A DNA stretch of 59,502 nucleotides, taken from Candidatus Brevibacterium intestinavium. GTDB taxonomy: Bacteria; Actinomycetota; Actinomycetes; Actinomycetales; Brevibacteriaceae. Where the stretch lies: assembly GCA_019117545.1 (NCBI GenBank), contig DWZN01000100.1:1-59502 (forward strand), given 5' to 3'. The first letter of the stretch is position 1; the number at the start of each line of letters is the position of its first letter. This document shows, one piece after another, positions 1 through 7,444 of the stretch. Both the position numbers and the translations under genes were made by a program. Under the pieces are notes generated by a model, which worked only from the letters and a program-made list of their open reading frames with translations, did not search any database and was not told the DNA's origin.

Positions 1-111
1 GCCGTTTCCGACACACGCCTCGTTCCTGAGCGGAACTTGTCTGTCCGCTGAGTTCCATATGGCTTTCTGCTGAAAGGCTCTTGCCCCTTTCCTGAGCGTG
101 TCATGGCGAAA

Positions 112-167
112 CGATCAAAACTTTTCATGAACGATCACTAGCGATCAGCCGCTCAGTGCTCTAAAGT
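112..167 (+). promoter_or_regulatory. Candidate promoter and operator of the sugar symporter gene
   Basis: Three copies of CGATCA lie on the plus strand with GATCA starting at 113, 133 and 143, so the spacings are 20 and 10 bp, that is whole helical turns. A TAAAGT at 162-167 fits an actinobacterial -10 box, with no recognisable -35. The same (C/T)GATCA repeat with 10-bp phasing occurs between galT and the epimerase gene. Inference: a shared sugar-responsive regulator binds both places; no regulator gene is in the window. Confidence 0.45.
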
Positions 168-225
168 GTCGGACTGAGGTGGTTCACACCACAACGAACC
201 ATTCACCGAAGCTGTTGGAGGAACT

Positions 226-1923
226 GTGGAAGACATCCGCCTGGACGCCCAGTGGATCGATTATCTGCTGATCGCGATCTACTTCATCTTCGTCCTGGGA
301 ATCGGCTGGTTCGCCAAACGACGCGTGTCCTCGAGTATTGAGTTCCTCCTCTCCGGACGGAGCCTTCCTGCTTGGGTGACGGCTCTGGCCTTCGTCTCGG
401 CCAACCTCGGCGCCGTGGAGATCATGGGCATGTCGGCGACCGGCGCCCAGTACGGCATGCCGACGATGCACTACTTCTGGATCGGCGCGGTCCCGGCGAT
501 GCTCTTCCTCGGCGTCGTCATGATGCCCTTCTACTACGGTTCGAAGGTCCGATCGGTCCCGGAGTTCATGCGCAGACGCTTCGGCACCGGTGCCCACCTG
601 GTCAACGCGCTGTCGTTCGCCATCGCGCAGATCCTCATCGCCGGCGTCAACCTCTTCCTGCTCGGCACGATCGTCAACCGTCTGCTGGGCTGGCCGCTGT
701 GGATCGCCCTCGTCGTGGCCGCCGCCATCGTCCTGTCCTACATCACCCTCGGCGGACTCACCGCGGCGATCTACAACGAGGTGCTGCAGTTCTTCGTCAT
801 CGTCGCAGCGCTTCTGCCGCTGACGCTCATCGGCCTCCACCGCGTCGGCGGCTGGGAAGGCCTCGTGGACAAGGTCAGCAACGACGGGATGCTCGGCGCC
901 GAGCAGCTGAGCACTTGGCCGGGTGAGCAGCTCTCCGGCTTCGATAACCCCGTGCTCTCGGTCATCGGAATCGTCTTCGGTCTCGGCTTCGTGCTCTCCT
1001 TCGGCTACTGGACGACGAACTTCGTCGAGGTCCAGCGAGCCATGGCCTCGAAGAGCATCAACGCCGCGCGGCTGACACCGATCCTCGGTGCCTTCCCGAA
1101 GATGCTCATCCCCTTCATCGTCGTCGTCCCGGGCATGATCGCAGCGGTGCTCGTGACCAAGATGACCGAGTTCAAACAGATCGAGTCCACTATCGGTGAG
1201 ACCAGCGCACAGGCTCAGACGGGTGTGACGTACAACGATGCGCTCCTGCTGCTCATGCGCGAGGTGCTGCCCAACGGTCTGCTCGGCGTCGCGATCGCCG
1301 GCCTGCTCGCGGCCTTCATGGCCGGAATGGCCGCCAACATCTCCGCCTTCAACACGGTCTTCAGCTACGACCTGTGGCAGCAGTACGTGGTCAAGGACCG
1401 CGAGGACGGCTACTACCTCAAGGTCGGTCGCTACGCCACGGTCGGCGCCTGTGTCGTCGCGATCTTCACCGCGCTCATCGCCGGCAACTTCTCCAACCTG
1501 ATGGACTACCTGCAGACGCTGTTCGGCTTCTTCAACGCACCGCTGTTCGCCACGTTCATCCTCGGCATGTTCTGGAAGCGCATGAGCGCGACCGCCGGTT
1601 GGGTCGGCCTGGTCGGCGGCACGCTCTCGGCCGTCGTCGTCTTCGTCCTCGCCGAGACCGGCGTGCTCGACCTGCCCGGCCAGGGTGCGGCGTTCCTCGC
1701 CGCCAGCACGGCCTTCGTCGTCGACATCGTCCTCTCGGTCATCGTCACCTACCGCACTGCGCCGAAGCCCGCCCATGCGCTGCGCGGACTCGTCTACTCG
1801 GAGACTCCGAAGGCCGACTTCGAGGACCTGGGTGAGCCGAAGCCGCCGGTCTGGAAGCGTCCGGTGCCGATCGCCGGTGTCGCACTGTTACTGGTCATCA
1901 TCCTCAACGTGACCTTCGGGTGA
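226..1923 (+). CDS. Sodium:solute symporter (SSS family), probably for galactose or a related sugar
   Basis: A 565-residue polytopic membrane protein with about 13 hydrophobic segments. Family marks are the VPEFMRRRFG stretch near residue 111 and the GGLTAAIYNEVLQFF stretch near 176-190, which resembles the SSS signature. Known members couple Na+ entry to uptake of sugars, amino acids or carboxylates. The start is GTG 226, preceded by GGAGG with good spacing. A small membrane protein follows within 20 bp, and the Leloir genes galT and galK lie next on the other strand, so galactose is the likely substrate; this is inferred from context only. Spaced GATCA repeats upstream suggest control in common with galT. 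Confidence 0.85.
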   Translation: MEDIRLDAQWIDYLLIAIYFIFVLGIGWFAKRRVSSSIEFLLSGRSLPAWVTALAFVSANLGAVEIMGMSATGAQYGMPTMHYFWIGAVPAMLFLGVVMMPFYYGSKVRSVPEFMRRRFGTGAHLVNALSFAIAQILIAGVNLFLLGTIVNRLLGWPLWIALVVAAAIVLSYITLGGLTAAIYNEVLQFFVIVAALLPLTLIGLHRVGGWEGLVDKVSNDGMLGAEQLSTWPGEQLSGFDNPVLSVIGIVFGLGFVLSFGYWTTNFVEVQRAMASKSINAARLTPILGAFPKMLIPFIVVVPGMIAAVLVTKMTEFKQIESTIGETSAQAQTGVTYNDALLLLMREVLPNGLLGVAIAGLLAAFMAGMAANISAFNTVFSYDLWQQYVVKDREDGYYLKVGRYATVGACVVAIFTALIAGNFSNLMDYLQTLFGFFNAPLFATFILGMFWKRMSATAGWVGLVGGTLSAVVVFVLAETGVLDLPGQGAAFLAASTAFVVDIVLSVIVTYRTAPKPAHALRGLVYSETPKADFEDLGEPKPPVWKRPVPIAGVALLLVIILNVTFG

Positions 1924-1940
1924 AGGAGCTAGTGAGAACA

Positions 1941-2234
1941 ATGAACGAAACGAACGAGCAGCCCCAGACGGCAGGCGCCTTCGACATCCGCAATTTCATC
2001 GGCGTGCTGCTGGCGATCTTCGGGATCATCCTCGTGTTCGCCGGCCTCGTCGGCTTCACCCCCGACGAGGCGCGCCGGACCGGCGGGATCGATGCGAACC
2101 TCTGGACCGGGATCGGTCTCATCGTCGCTGCGATCGTCTTCATCGGCTGGGCCAAGGTGCGCCCGCTGCGCATCGACGATACGCCGAGCGTCGAACCCGA
2201 AGGCCCCGGGGAGACCGACGGCACCGGCAGCTGA
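1941..2234 (+). CDS. Small two-helix membrane protein downstream of the symporter
   Basis: A 97-residue protein with two predicted transmembrane helices (about residues 17-35 and 53-70) and an acidic, Pro/Gly-rich C-terminal tail. I do not recognise a named family. AAGGAG overlaps the end of the symporter gene, 12 nt before ATG 1941; in-frame GTG codons at 1920 (overlapping the symporter stop as GTGA) and 1932 are alternatives, so the start is uncertain. The tight spacing implies one transcript with the symporter. A role as an accessory subunit of the transporter is possible but not shown by the sequence. Confidence 0.7.
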   Translation: MNETNEQPQTAGAFDIRNFIGVLLAIFGIILVFAGLVGFTPDEARRTGGIDANLWTGIGLIVAAIVFIGWAKVRPLRIDDTPSVEPEGPGETDGTGS

Positions 2235-2295
2235 GCCGGCTCTCTCACACCCGAGCGGCTCCTGCCCGAGCGAGCTTCGGGGCATGAACGTCCTG

Positions 2296-2330
2296 ATGCG
2301 GCCGCGGCACCTGAGGTGTCGCGGCTGCAT
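2296..2330. terminator. Strong hairpin between convergent genes
   Basis: Arms 2296-2311 and 2315-2330 pair over 16 bp with two G-T wobbles and a 3-nt loop. It lies between the converging symporter operon and galK, so it probably ends transcription in one or both directions. No T tract follows. Confidence 0.55.
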
Positions 2331-2350
2331 TCGCGCGGTGACGGCCCGTA

Positions 2351-2410
2351 TCCGTGCCGTGGTCGCCGCATTCGTGCCGCGGCGACCGCGTTCGTGCCGT
2401 GGTCGCCGCG
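2351..2410. repeat. Three 20-bp tandem repeats just 3' of galK
   Basis: Units 2351-2370, 2371-2390 and 2391-2410 share the core CGTGCCG(T/C)GG(T/C)G(C/A)CCGC. A degenerate fourth copy may precede them at about 2330-2350. The array ends one base before the galK stop codon (2412-2414, minus strand). See the finding on stop-proximal arrays. Confidence 0.85.
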
Positions 2411-2411
2411 G

Positions 2412-3662
2412 TCAGTCGATTCTGCTCGCGCCCGTCCCGGCGCTGACGGCGAAGACGTCGGGTGTGCGGTAGCCACGAGCCGCGAAGGCCGCGATGACGG
2501 CGTCGCCGACACGATCGGCATCGGCTGCGTCGATGAGCGCGATCGCCGATCCCCCGAATCCGCCGCCGATCATCCGTGCCCCGATCGCCCCGGCCTCCAT
2601 CGCCGCTTCGACGGCGGTGTCGAGTTCGGGACACGAGACCTCATAGTCCTCGGCGAGCGAAGCATGCGAGGCCAGGAGGAGCTCACCGATCCCCCGGATC
2701 CTGTGGCCCGCCTGACCGCCGGAGCCTTCCAGATGGTCGACGGTGGTCCGGACGCGAGCGTTCTCGTTGAACACGTGCCGTACCCGTTTCCGCTGCTCAT
2801 CGGTGAGCGGACCGAGGTCGACTGCTTCGTCGAGCTCACGCAGACTCTCGACGCCGAAGATCCCGGCGGCTTCCTCACAGCTGCGCCGCCGGTCACCGTA
2901 GCCGCTTTCGCTGTGGGAGTGGGACACCCGGGTGTCGATGACCAGCAGTCGCAGTCCCTCGGCGTCGAGGTCGAAGGGGATCTGCCGAGTCCTGAGGTCG
3001 CGGCAGTCGAGGAAGAGCGCATGACCGGCCTCGGTCATGATGGAGGCGGCCTGGTCGACGATTCCGGTCGGCGCTCCGACGAAGTCGTTCTCCGCCCGTT
3101 GTGTCAGCAGCACCTTCTCCCGGTCGTTCAGGCCGAGATCGAAGACCTCGTCGAGAGCGATGAGAACAGCCACTTCGAGAGCATGCGAGGACGACAGCCC
3201 GGCTCCGACGGGCACGGTCGATTCGACGTAGAGGTCGACGCCGCCGACCATCGTGCCCGTCGTCTTGGCGATCTCATCGACGACTCCTGCCGGATGGCTG
3301 AGCCACCCCCGCATCTGCCCGGGCACGAGCTCGGCGGCCGTGAACTGGCCGGACAGCCGCTCGCCGGAGTCGTCGCGGTGATCGGAGACGATCCGGATGC
3401 TCTGCGGACTCCGAGGCGGGGCCGCGGTCGCGGGCCGATCCTGCTCTTCGTCGACGCGTCGATCCTGCGGGCGTCGGCCGATGGCCACGTGGACGGCCCT
3501 GTCGATGGCGATCGGCAGGACGAGCCCGTTGTTGTAGTCCGTGTGCTCGCCGATGAGGTTGACGCGCCCGGGGGCGCGGAAGCAGGCCTGCGGCGAATAG
3601 CCGAAGGTCGTTGCGAATTCCTCGGCCAGCCTCGCCGCCGTCGGTGCGGATGCCGCGTTCAT
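2412..3662 (-). CDS. galK: Galactokinase
   Basis: A 416-residue GHMP kinase that phosphorylates galactose to galactose-1-phosphate in the cytosol (Leloir pathway). Visible motifs are the galactokinase signature GRVNLIGEHTDYNNG at 32-46, the ATP loop GAGLSSSHALE at 153-163, the catalytic Asp in GIVDQ near residue 203, and the C-terminal IGGGFGGSA motif. The ATP loop has His where Ala is usual (SSSHALE instead of SSSAALE). A low-complexity Arg/Pro/Asp stretch sits at about 63-89. The start is ATG 3662, which overlaps the galT stop as ATGA and has AGGAG five bases upstream, so translation is probably coupled to galT. An in-frame upstream start at 3689 is less likely. Confidence 0.95.
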   Translation of the reverse strand: MNAASAPTAARLAEEFATTFGYSPQACFRAPGRVNLIGEHTDYNNGLVLPIAIDRAVHVAIGRRPQDRRVDEEQDRPATAAPPRSPQSIRIVSDHRDDSGERLSGQFTAAELVPGQMRGWLSHPAGVVDEIAKTTGTMVGGVDLYVESTVPVGAGLSSSHALEVAVLIALDEVFDLGLNDREKVLLTQRAENDFVGAPTGIVDQAASIMTEAGHALFLDCRDLRTRQIPFDLDAEGLRLLVIDTRVSHSHSESGYGDRRRSCEEAAGIFGVESLRELDEAVDLGPLTDEQRKRVRHVFNENARVRTTVDHLEGSGGQAGHRIRGIGELLLASHASLAEDYEVSCPELDTAVEAAMEAGAIGARMIGGGFGGSAIALIDAADADRVGDAVIAAFAARGYRTPDVFAVSAGTGASRID

Positions 3663-4858
3663 CGGCTCTCCTGCCCGGGTCTCGCCCATTCATGGTCGGG
3701 TGTCGGCCGCCCATGTTCAGAGGTCGGTCGGACCGAGCCGGGCGCGGGACTGACTGCGCGCAGTCTCGCCGCGGTCTCTTCCGCCGAGACGTCACCGACG
3801 AAGGCGCCCATGGCCGCTTCGGATCCTGCGAGGAACTTGAGCTTGTTCTCGGCTCGTCTGGGGCTGGTGATCTCAAGGTGCATCCACTCGGCCGAACGGT
3901 CGGGGCAGTTGACCGGTGCCTGGTGCCAGGCGGCGATATAGGGAGTGGGGCTCGGGTAGAGGCCGTCGATGCGCTGCAGGACCTCGGGGTAGATCCGAGC
4001 CAGGTCGTCGCGTTCGGCTTCGTCGAGTTCGTTGAGCCCGGTCACCTGGCGATGGGGGACGATGTGGACCTCGATCGGCCAGCGTGCGGCGAAGGGCACG
4101 AAGGCGGAGAAGTGCTCGGATTCGACGACCATCCGCTCCCCCGCCTCGCGTTCGAAGGCAAGGACGTCTGCCATCAGCGGCCTGCCGGTGACGCGCCGAT
4201 GCCGCTGCGCGCGAGCCGTCGTGATCGCGGTGTGCGGGGTGACATACGGATAAGCATAGATCTGTCCGTGCGGATGGTTCATCGTCACGCCGATCTCCTC
4301 ACCGCGGTTCTCGAACACGAAGACCTGTTCGATGCCCGGCAGCGCCGACAGTTCGGCACTGCGGTGGGCCCAGGCGTCGATGACGGTGCGGGCACGCGCC
4401 GAGCCGAGTTCGGCGAAGGATCCCTCGTGCTCGGAGGAGAAGACGACGACTTCGCACCGACCGAATCCGGGGGCCGTCAGCGCGGACGCCCCACCTTCGC
4501 CCGGTGCCTCCTCGGGGGCAGCGGCAGGGACGTCTCCGAGGCCGGGCCCGAGCGAGGGGAACCGGTTCTCGAAGACGACGACGTCGAAGTCTGCGGCCGG
4601 AATCTCGGTGGGTCGCCCGTCCGCGGACGGGCACAGCGGACATTCGGCTGCGGCGGGCAGGTGGGTCCGCGTCTGACGGTGCGTGGCCACAGCCACCCAT
4701 TCCCCGGTGAGCACGTCGAAGCGAAGTGTCCCGCTGTCGGGCCGGGGTTCGACGGGGCGGGGATCGTCGACGACCGCCGGGGCCGGCGAGTCCGGATCCT
4801 GGAAGAACAGAACCTCACGGCCATCGGACAACGACGTCCGGTGTTGTGGCGATGTCAT
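3659..4858 (-). CDS. galT: Galactose-1-phosphate uridylyltransferase
   Basis: Transfers UMP between UDP-glucose and galactose-1-phosphate. The 399-residue protein has the nucleophile motif HPH at 195-197 (second His is the nucleophile in known enzymes) within NHPHGQIYAYPYV, plus a CPLC pair at 73-76 that fits the metal-binding site and a second HIT-like half with HIVPHR. The start is ATG 4858, with GGGAGG four bases before it; a TTG at 4870 would place the Shine-Dalgarno inside the gene. A linker of about 25 residues rich in Ala/Glu/Gly/Pro sits near 104-128. It is the first gene of galT-galK; its promoter region contains two phased GATCA repeats. Confidence 0.95.
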   Translation of the reverse strand: MTSPQHRTSLSDGREVLFFQDPDSPAPAVVDDPRPVEPRPDSGTLRFDVLTGEWVAVATHRQTRTHLPAAAECPLCPSADGRPTEIPAADFDVVVFENRFPSLGPGLGDVPAAAPEEAPGEGGASALTAPGFGRCEVVVFSSEHEGSFAELGSARARTVIDAWAHRSAELSALPGIEQVFVFENRGEEIGVTMNHPHGQIYAYPYVTPHTAITTARAQRHRRVTGRPLMADVLAFEREAGERMVVESEHFSAFVPFAARWPIEVHIVPHRQVTGLNELDEAERDDLARIYPEVLQRIDGLYPSPTPYIAAWHQAPVNCPDRSAEWMHLEITSPRRAENKLKFLAGSEAAMGAFVGDVSAEETAARLRAVSPAPGSVRPTSEHGRPTPDHEWARPGQESR

Positions 4859-4873
4859 CAGACCTCCCAAAAG

Positions 4874-4889
4874 TGATCATTTTCGATCA
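4874..4889. promoter_or_regulatory. Phased GATCA direct repeat in the galT/epimerase divergent promoter
   Basis: TGATCA at 4874-4879 and CGATCA at 4884-4889 are direct repeats with 10-bp spacing, between galT (minus) and the epimerase gene (plus). The same motif and phasing appears at 132-147 upstream of the symporter. It is a candidate operator for coordinated galactose control. Confidence 0.45.
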
Positions 4890-4978
4890 TAATGCTAACA
4901 TCTGGCGGCCCCCGCGCGGGCGATCGGCGTAGAATATCGGAAACCGCTTCCCCACTGCCACCGACTTCGGAAAGACCC

Positions 4979-5944
4979 ATGGCCGCCAGCATCGAACTCG
5001 CCTGCGAAGGGGCCTCTGCGCTCATCAGCCCCACCGGCGCGAGCCTGCGGAGCCTCACCGTCGACGATCGCCCGGTCGTGGTCTCGGTCGGCGCCTTCGA
5101 CGGCGCGGTGCTGGCCCCCTGGCCCAATCGGATCGCCGAGGGGAGTTTCGTCTTCGACGGCAGCGTCCATCGGCTGCCGATCACCGAGCCCGAACGTGCC
5201 ACGGCCCTGCACGGGCTCGTCGCCGACTCCGACTGGACGGTGCTCGAGAAGAGCGAGTCCTCGGTGAGGCTCGAATTCGCTCTGGAGCCGACACCCGGGT
5301 ACCCGTTCTCGTTCGCACTCGAGGTGGAGTACCGCCTTCACGACGATGGCCTGCAGATCAGCGCCGAAGCCCGCAACAGGGGATCGAGACGAGCGCCGTT
5401 CGGCTTCGGCTTCCACCCGTGGCTGGCCCCGGGCGCTGGCGCTGCTCCGGCCGGGACCGTCGACGATGCCCAGCTGGTCATCCCCGCCGAGACCTGGGTC
5501 GACACCGATGAGCGACTCATCCCGACCGAATTCCGCCCGTTCGACGACGGCACGGTGATCCCCGCCGACCACGTCGTCGATGGCTCCGCCTGCATCGTCT
5601 GCAAGGACTTCCGGGGGCTGCGCACGATCGGCGGCACGGTCCTCGATGACGCCTACTCCACGCCCAGGCGCGGAGACGACGGTTGGTCGCGAGCGCGGCT
5701 GAGGGGCTCCGACCACCGCGAGATCGTCATCGGCATGGGGCCGGGATTCCGAACCTGGCAGGTGTGCACCGGCGACGACCTCGAGTCGGATCGGACCCGA
5801 CAGGCGATCGCGATCGAGCCGATGACCTGCCCGCCGAACGCCTTCGCCTCCGGGACCGAGGGAGACGATTTCGACGTCGTCGAGCCCGGCGGAAGACTTG
5901 CCGTCGAGTGGAGCGTCTCTCTGCTGCCGGACAGCGCAGGCTGA
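4979..5944 (+). CDS. Aldose 1-epimerase family protein (GalM-like)
   Basis: A 321-residue member of the aldose 1-epimerase superfamily, which interconverts alpha and beta anomers and would feed alpha-galactose to GalK. Family marks are the substrate-binding NR (residues 50-51, in APWPNRI), His 78 in LHGL, the catalytic-acid candidate His 146 in FGFHPW, and the base candidate Glu near 279 in EPMTCPPNAF. ATG 4979 has GGAAAG at a good distance; the ATG at 4892 would add 29 residues without family character. It is divergent from galT and shares its regulatory gap. Exact sugar preference cannot be read from the sequence. Confidence 0.88.
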   Translation: MAASIELACEGASALISPTGASLRSLTVDDRPVVVSVGAFDGAVLAPWPNRIAEGSFVFDGSVHRLPITEPERATALHGLVADSDWTVLEKSESSVRLEFALEPTPGYPFSFALEVEYRLHDDGLQISAEARNRGSRRAPFGFGFHPWLAPGAGAAPAGTVDDAQLVIPAETWVDTDERLIPTEFRPFDDGTVIPADHVVDGSACIVCKDFRGLRTIGGTVLDDAYSTPRRGDDGWSRARLRGSDHREIVIGMGPGFRTWQVCTGDDLESDRTRQAIAIEPMTCPPNAFASGTEGDDFDVVEPGGRLAVEWSVSLLPDSAG

Positions 5945-6064
5945 GCCGTCGCTTCGAGTCTGCTTCCAAGATGACAGCCGACCTTCCTCGCCAAAGGGTG
6001 CCCTGATAAGTTGCGGATACAGGCAGATTGCCAGTGACTGCATTCCAATCGCGAGAGGACGATC

Positions 6065-6889
6065 ATGTCGACACCGCAGAACCCGAACGAGCCGGACAAC
6101 GGTCACACCCAGGATCAGAACGACAACCACGACCCGAGCCGCGGCGAACACGGCCAGGATCAGCCGACAGCGCAGGAACAGGCAGCGCGGGAGCAGGCTG
6201 CGCGAGAGCAGGCCGCACACGAACAGGCGGCGCAGGAGCAGTCAGCGCAGGCCGGCTACCAACAGGGCACCTATGACCCGAACGCCTATTCCTCCTACCA
6301 GCCGGGTGCCGACCAGTCCGCCTCGCATCAGCAGGCCGCTGATCAGTCCGGCTACAGCCAGGGTCAAACAGCGCAGAACGTCGGCTACGGCCAGCCCGGG
6401 GGCTACTCCCAGCCCGACGGCTACAGCCAGCCCGGTGCCTACTCGCAGCCGGCGGGAGCCTACTCTCAGCCCGGTGCCTATTCTCAGCCCGGCGCGGGCT
6501 ACCCGCAGGGCTACGCGCAGCCCGGATACGGTCAGCCCCAGACGGGCGAGAAGGGCTTCTTCAAATCGCTGTTCGACTTCCGCTTCGACAACTTCATCGC
6601 GGTCAAGTGGTCGGGCTTCATCTACATCATCGCGATCGTCGTCGCTGTGCTGTCCTACCTCGGTACGATCATCGCCGGCATCAGCACGGGCATTGCGGCC
6701 GGTTCCGCCGCGAGCTACTTCACCGACGGACCGAGCTTCAGCGTGCTGCCGCTGATCCTGTCGATCCTATTCGGTTGGATCATCCCGGCGCTGTGGGTCA
6801 TCGCGGTCCGCCTCGTGCTCGAGCTCATCGTGTCCAACATCAAGACCGCCCAGCACACGAAGAGGATCGCGGACTCCGTCTCCCGCTGA
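6065..6889 (+). CDS. DUF4282 membrane protein with a long Gln/Tyr/Pro-rich N-terminal tail
   Basis: 274 residues. Residues 1 to about 160 are disordered and repetitive: first a run of EQAAR/EQAAH/EQAAQ units, then GYSQPG/AYSQPG repeats that are also visible as DNA repeats. From GFFKSLFDFRFDNFI onward the protein has two transmembrane helices and the layout of DUF4282 proteins, ending in a short basic cytoplasmic tail. The function of DUF4282 is not known to me. GAGAGG precedes ATG 6065. It appears to be a single-gene unit, ending just before an 18-bp inverted repeat. Confidence 0.85.
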   Translation: MSTPQNPNEPDNGHTQDQNDNHDPSRGEHGQDQPTAQEQAAREQAAREQAAHEQAAQEQSAQAGYQQGTYDPNAYSSYQPGADQSASHQQAADQSGYSQGQTAQNVGYGQPGGYSQPDGYSQPGAYSQPAGAYSQPGAYSQPGAGYPQGYAQPGYGQPQTGEKGFFKSLFDFRFDNFIAVKWSGFIYIIAIVVAVLSYLGTIIAGISTGIAAGSAASYFTDGPSFSVLPLILSILFGWIIPALWVIAVRLVLELIVSNIKTAQHTKRIADSVSR

Positions 6890-6912
6890 GGCCCTTGATG
6901 CCGAGAGCTCGG

Positions 6913-6958
6913 TCTGCGACAGAAAGCTCGAGATGCATCCCGAGCTGTCTGTCGCAGA
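6913..6958. terminator. Long inverted repeat downstream of the DUF4282 gene
   Basis: Arms 6913-6930 and 6941-6958 (TCTGCGACAGAAAGCTCG and its complement) match at 17 of 18 positions, with a 10-nt loop. No T tract follows. It may terminate the DUF4282 transcript or the tRNA transcript arriving from the other side; a dispersed palindromic repeat is the alternative. Confidence 0.5.
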
Positions 6959-7042
6959 TGGGGCTGTCGGCGGACCTGCCGCGCAGACAGCCTGTGAATT
7001 AGAGCGATCCCCACATCGACATCGCGATGCAGGGCCCCACCG

Positions 7043-7115
7043 TACCCCCGAGCAGATTCGAACTGCCGTTACCGCCTTGAGAGGGCGGCGTCCTAGGCCA
7101 CTAGACGACGGGGGC
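7043..7115 (-). tRNA. tRNA-Glu (CUC anticodon)
   Basis: The minus strand folds as a 73-nt cloverleaf: acceptor GCCCCCG/CGGGGGT, D arm with TCTAGTGGCCTAGGAC, anticodon stem CCGCC/GGCGG with loop CTCTCAA (anticodon CTC), and a T arm with GTTCGAATC. CCA is not encoded. It is probably co-transcribed with tRNA-Gln, 41 bp upstream. Confidence 0.95.
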
Positions 7116-7156
7116 TTAGGGACAACTCACCTGGAGTCACCTCCGGATGCTGTCCG

Positions 7157-7228
7157 CTGGGCTACCAGGACTCGAACCTAGACTAAATGAACCAGAATCA
7201 CTCGTGCTGCCGATTACACCATAGCCCA
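7157..7228 (-). tRNA. tRNA-Gln (CUG anticodon)
   Basis: The 72-nt cloverleaf begins TGGGCTATGGTGTAATCGG. The anticodon loop TTCTGGT gives CTG, the T arm holds GGTTCGAGTCC, and the acceptor closes with TAGCCCA and discriminator G. One G-T wobble is in the anticodon stem. CCA is not encoded. Confidence 0.95.
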
Positions 7229-7278
7229 ATGTTTTTCAAGGTCATCCCCGTGGAGATTTCCCTGAGCAACGAGATATA

Positions 7279-7308
7279 ACTCTACACAAGCACCCCGCCC
7301 GACGACAA
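7279..7308 (-). promoter_or_regulatory. Promoter of the tRNA-Gln/tRNA-Glu unit
   Basis: On the minus strand TTGTCG (7303-7308) is followed after 18 nt by TAGAGT (7279-7284), about 50 nt upstream of tRNA-Gln. Between this and the peptidase stop at 7445 I see nothing else. Confidence 0.5.
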
Positions 7309-7444
7309 ATCCCAGAGGCTCATTTTCGATGTGACCTTCTTAACATCATGGGCCGGGGCCGACAACGCCTCTGACCAGCAGGGCAGACGCCCGCGCGCCC
7401 AGCGCAGGCTGCCGGCGCCGTCGGCCGACCGACCACGCCACCGC

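Noticed and set aside
184..1776. A 530-codon minus-strand frame opposite the symporter
   Set aside because: Composition is dominated by Asp, Glu, Arg and His, as expected from the antisense of a membrane protein gene; no start signal or domain.
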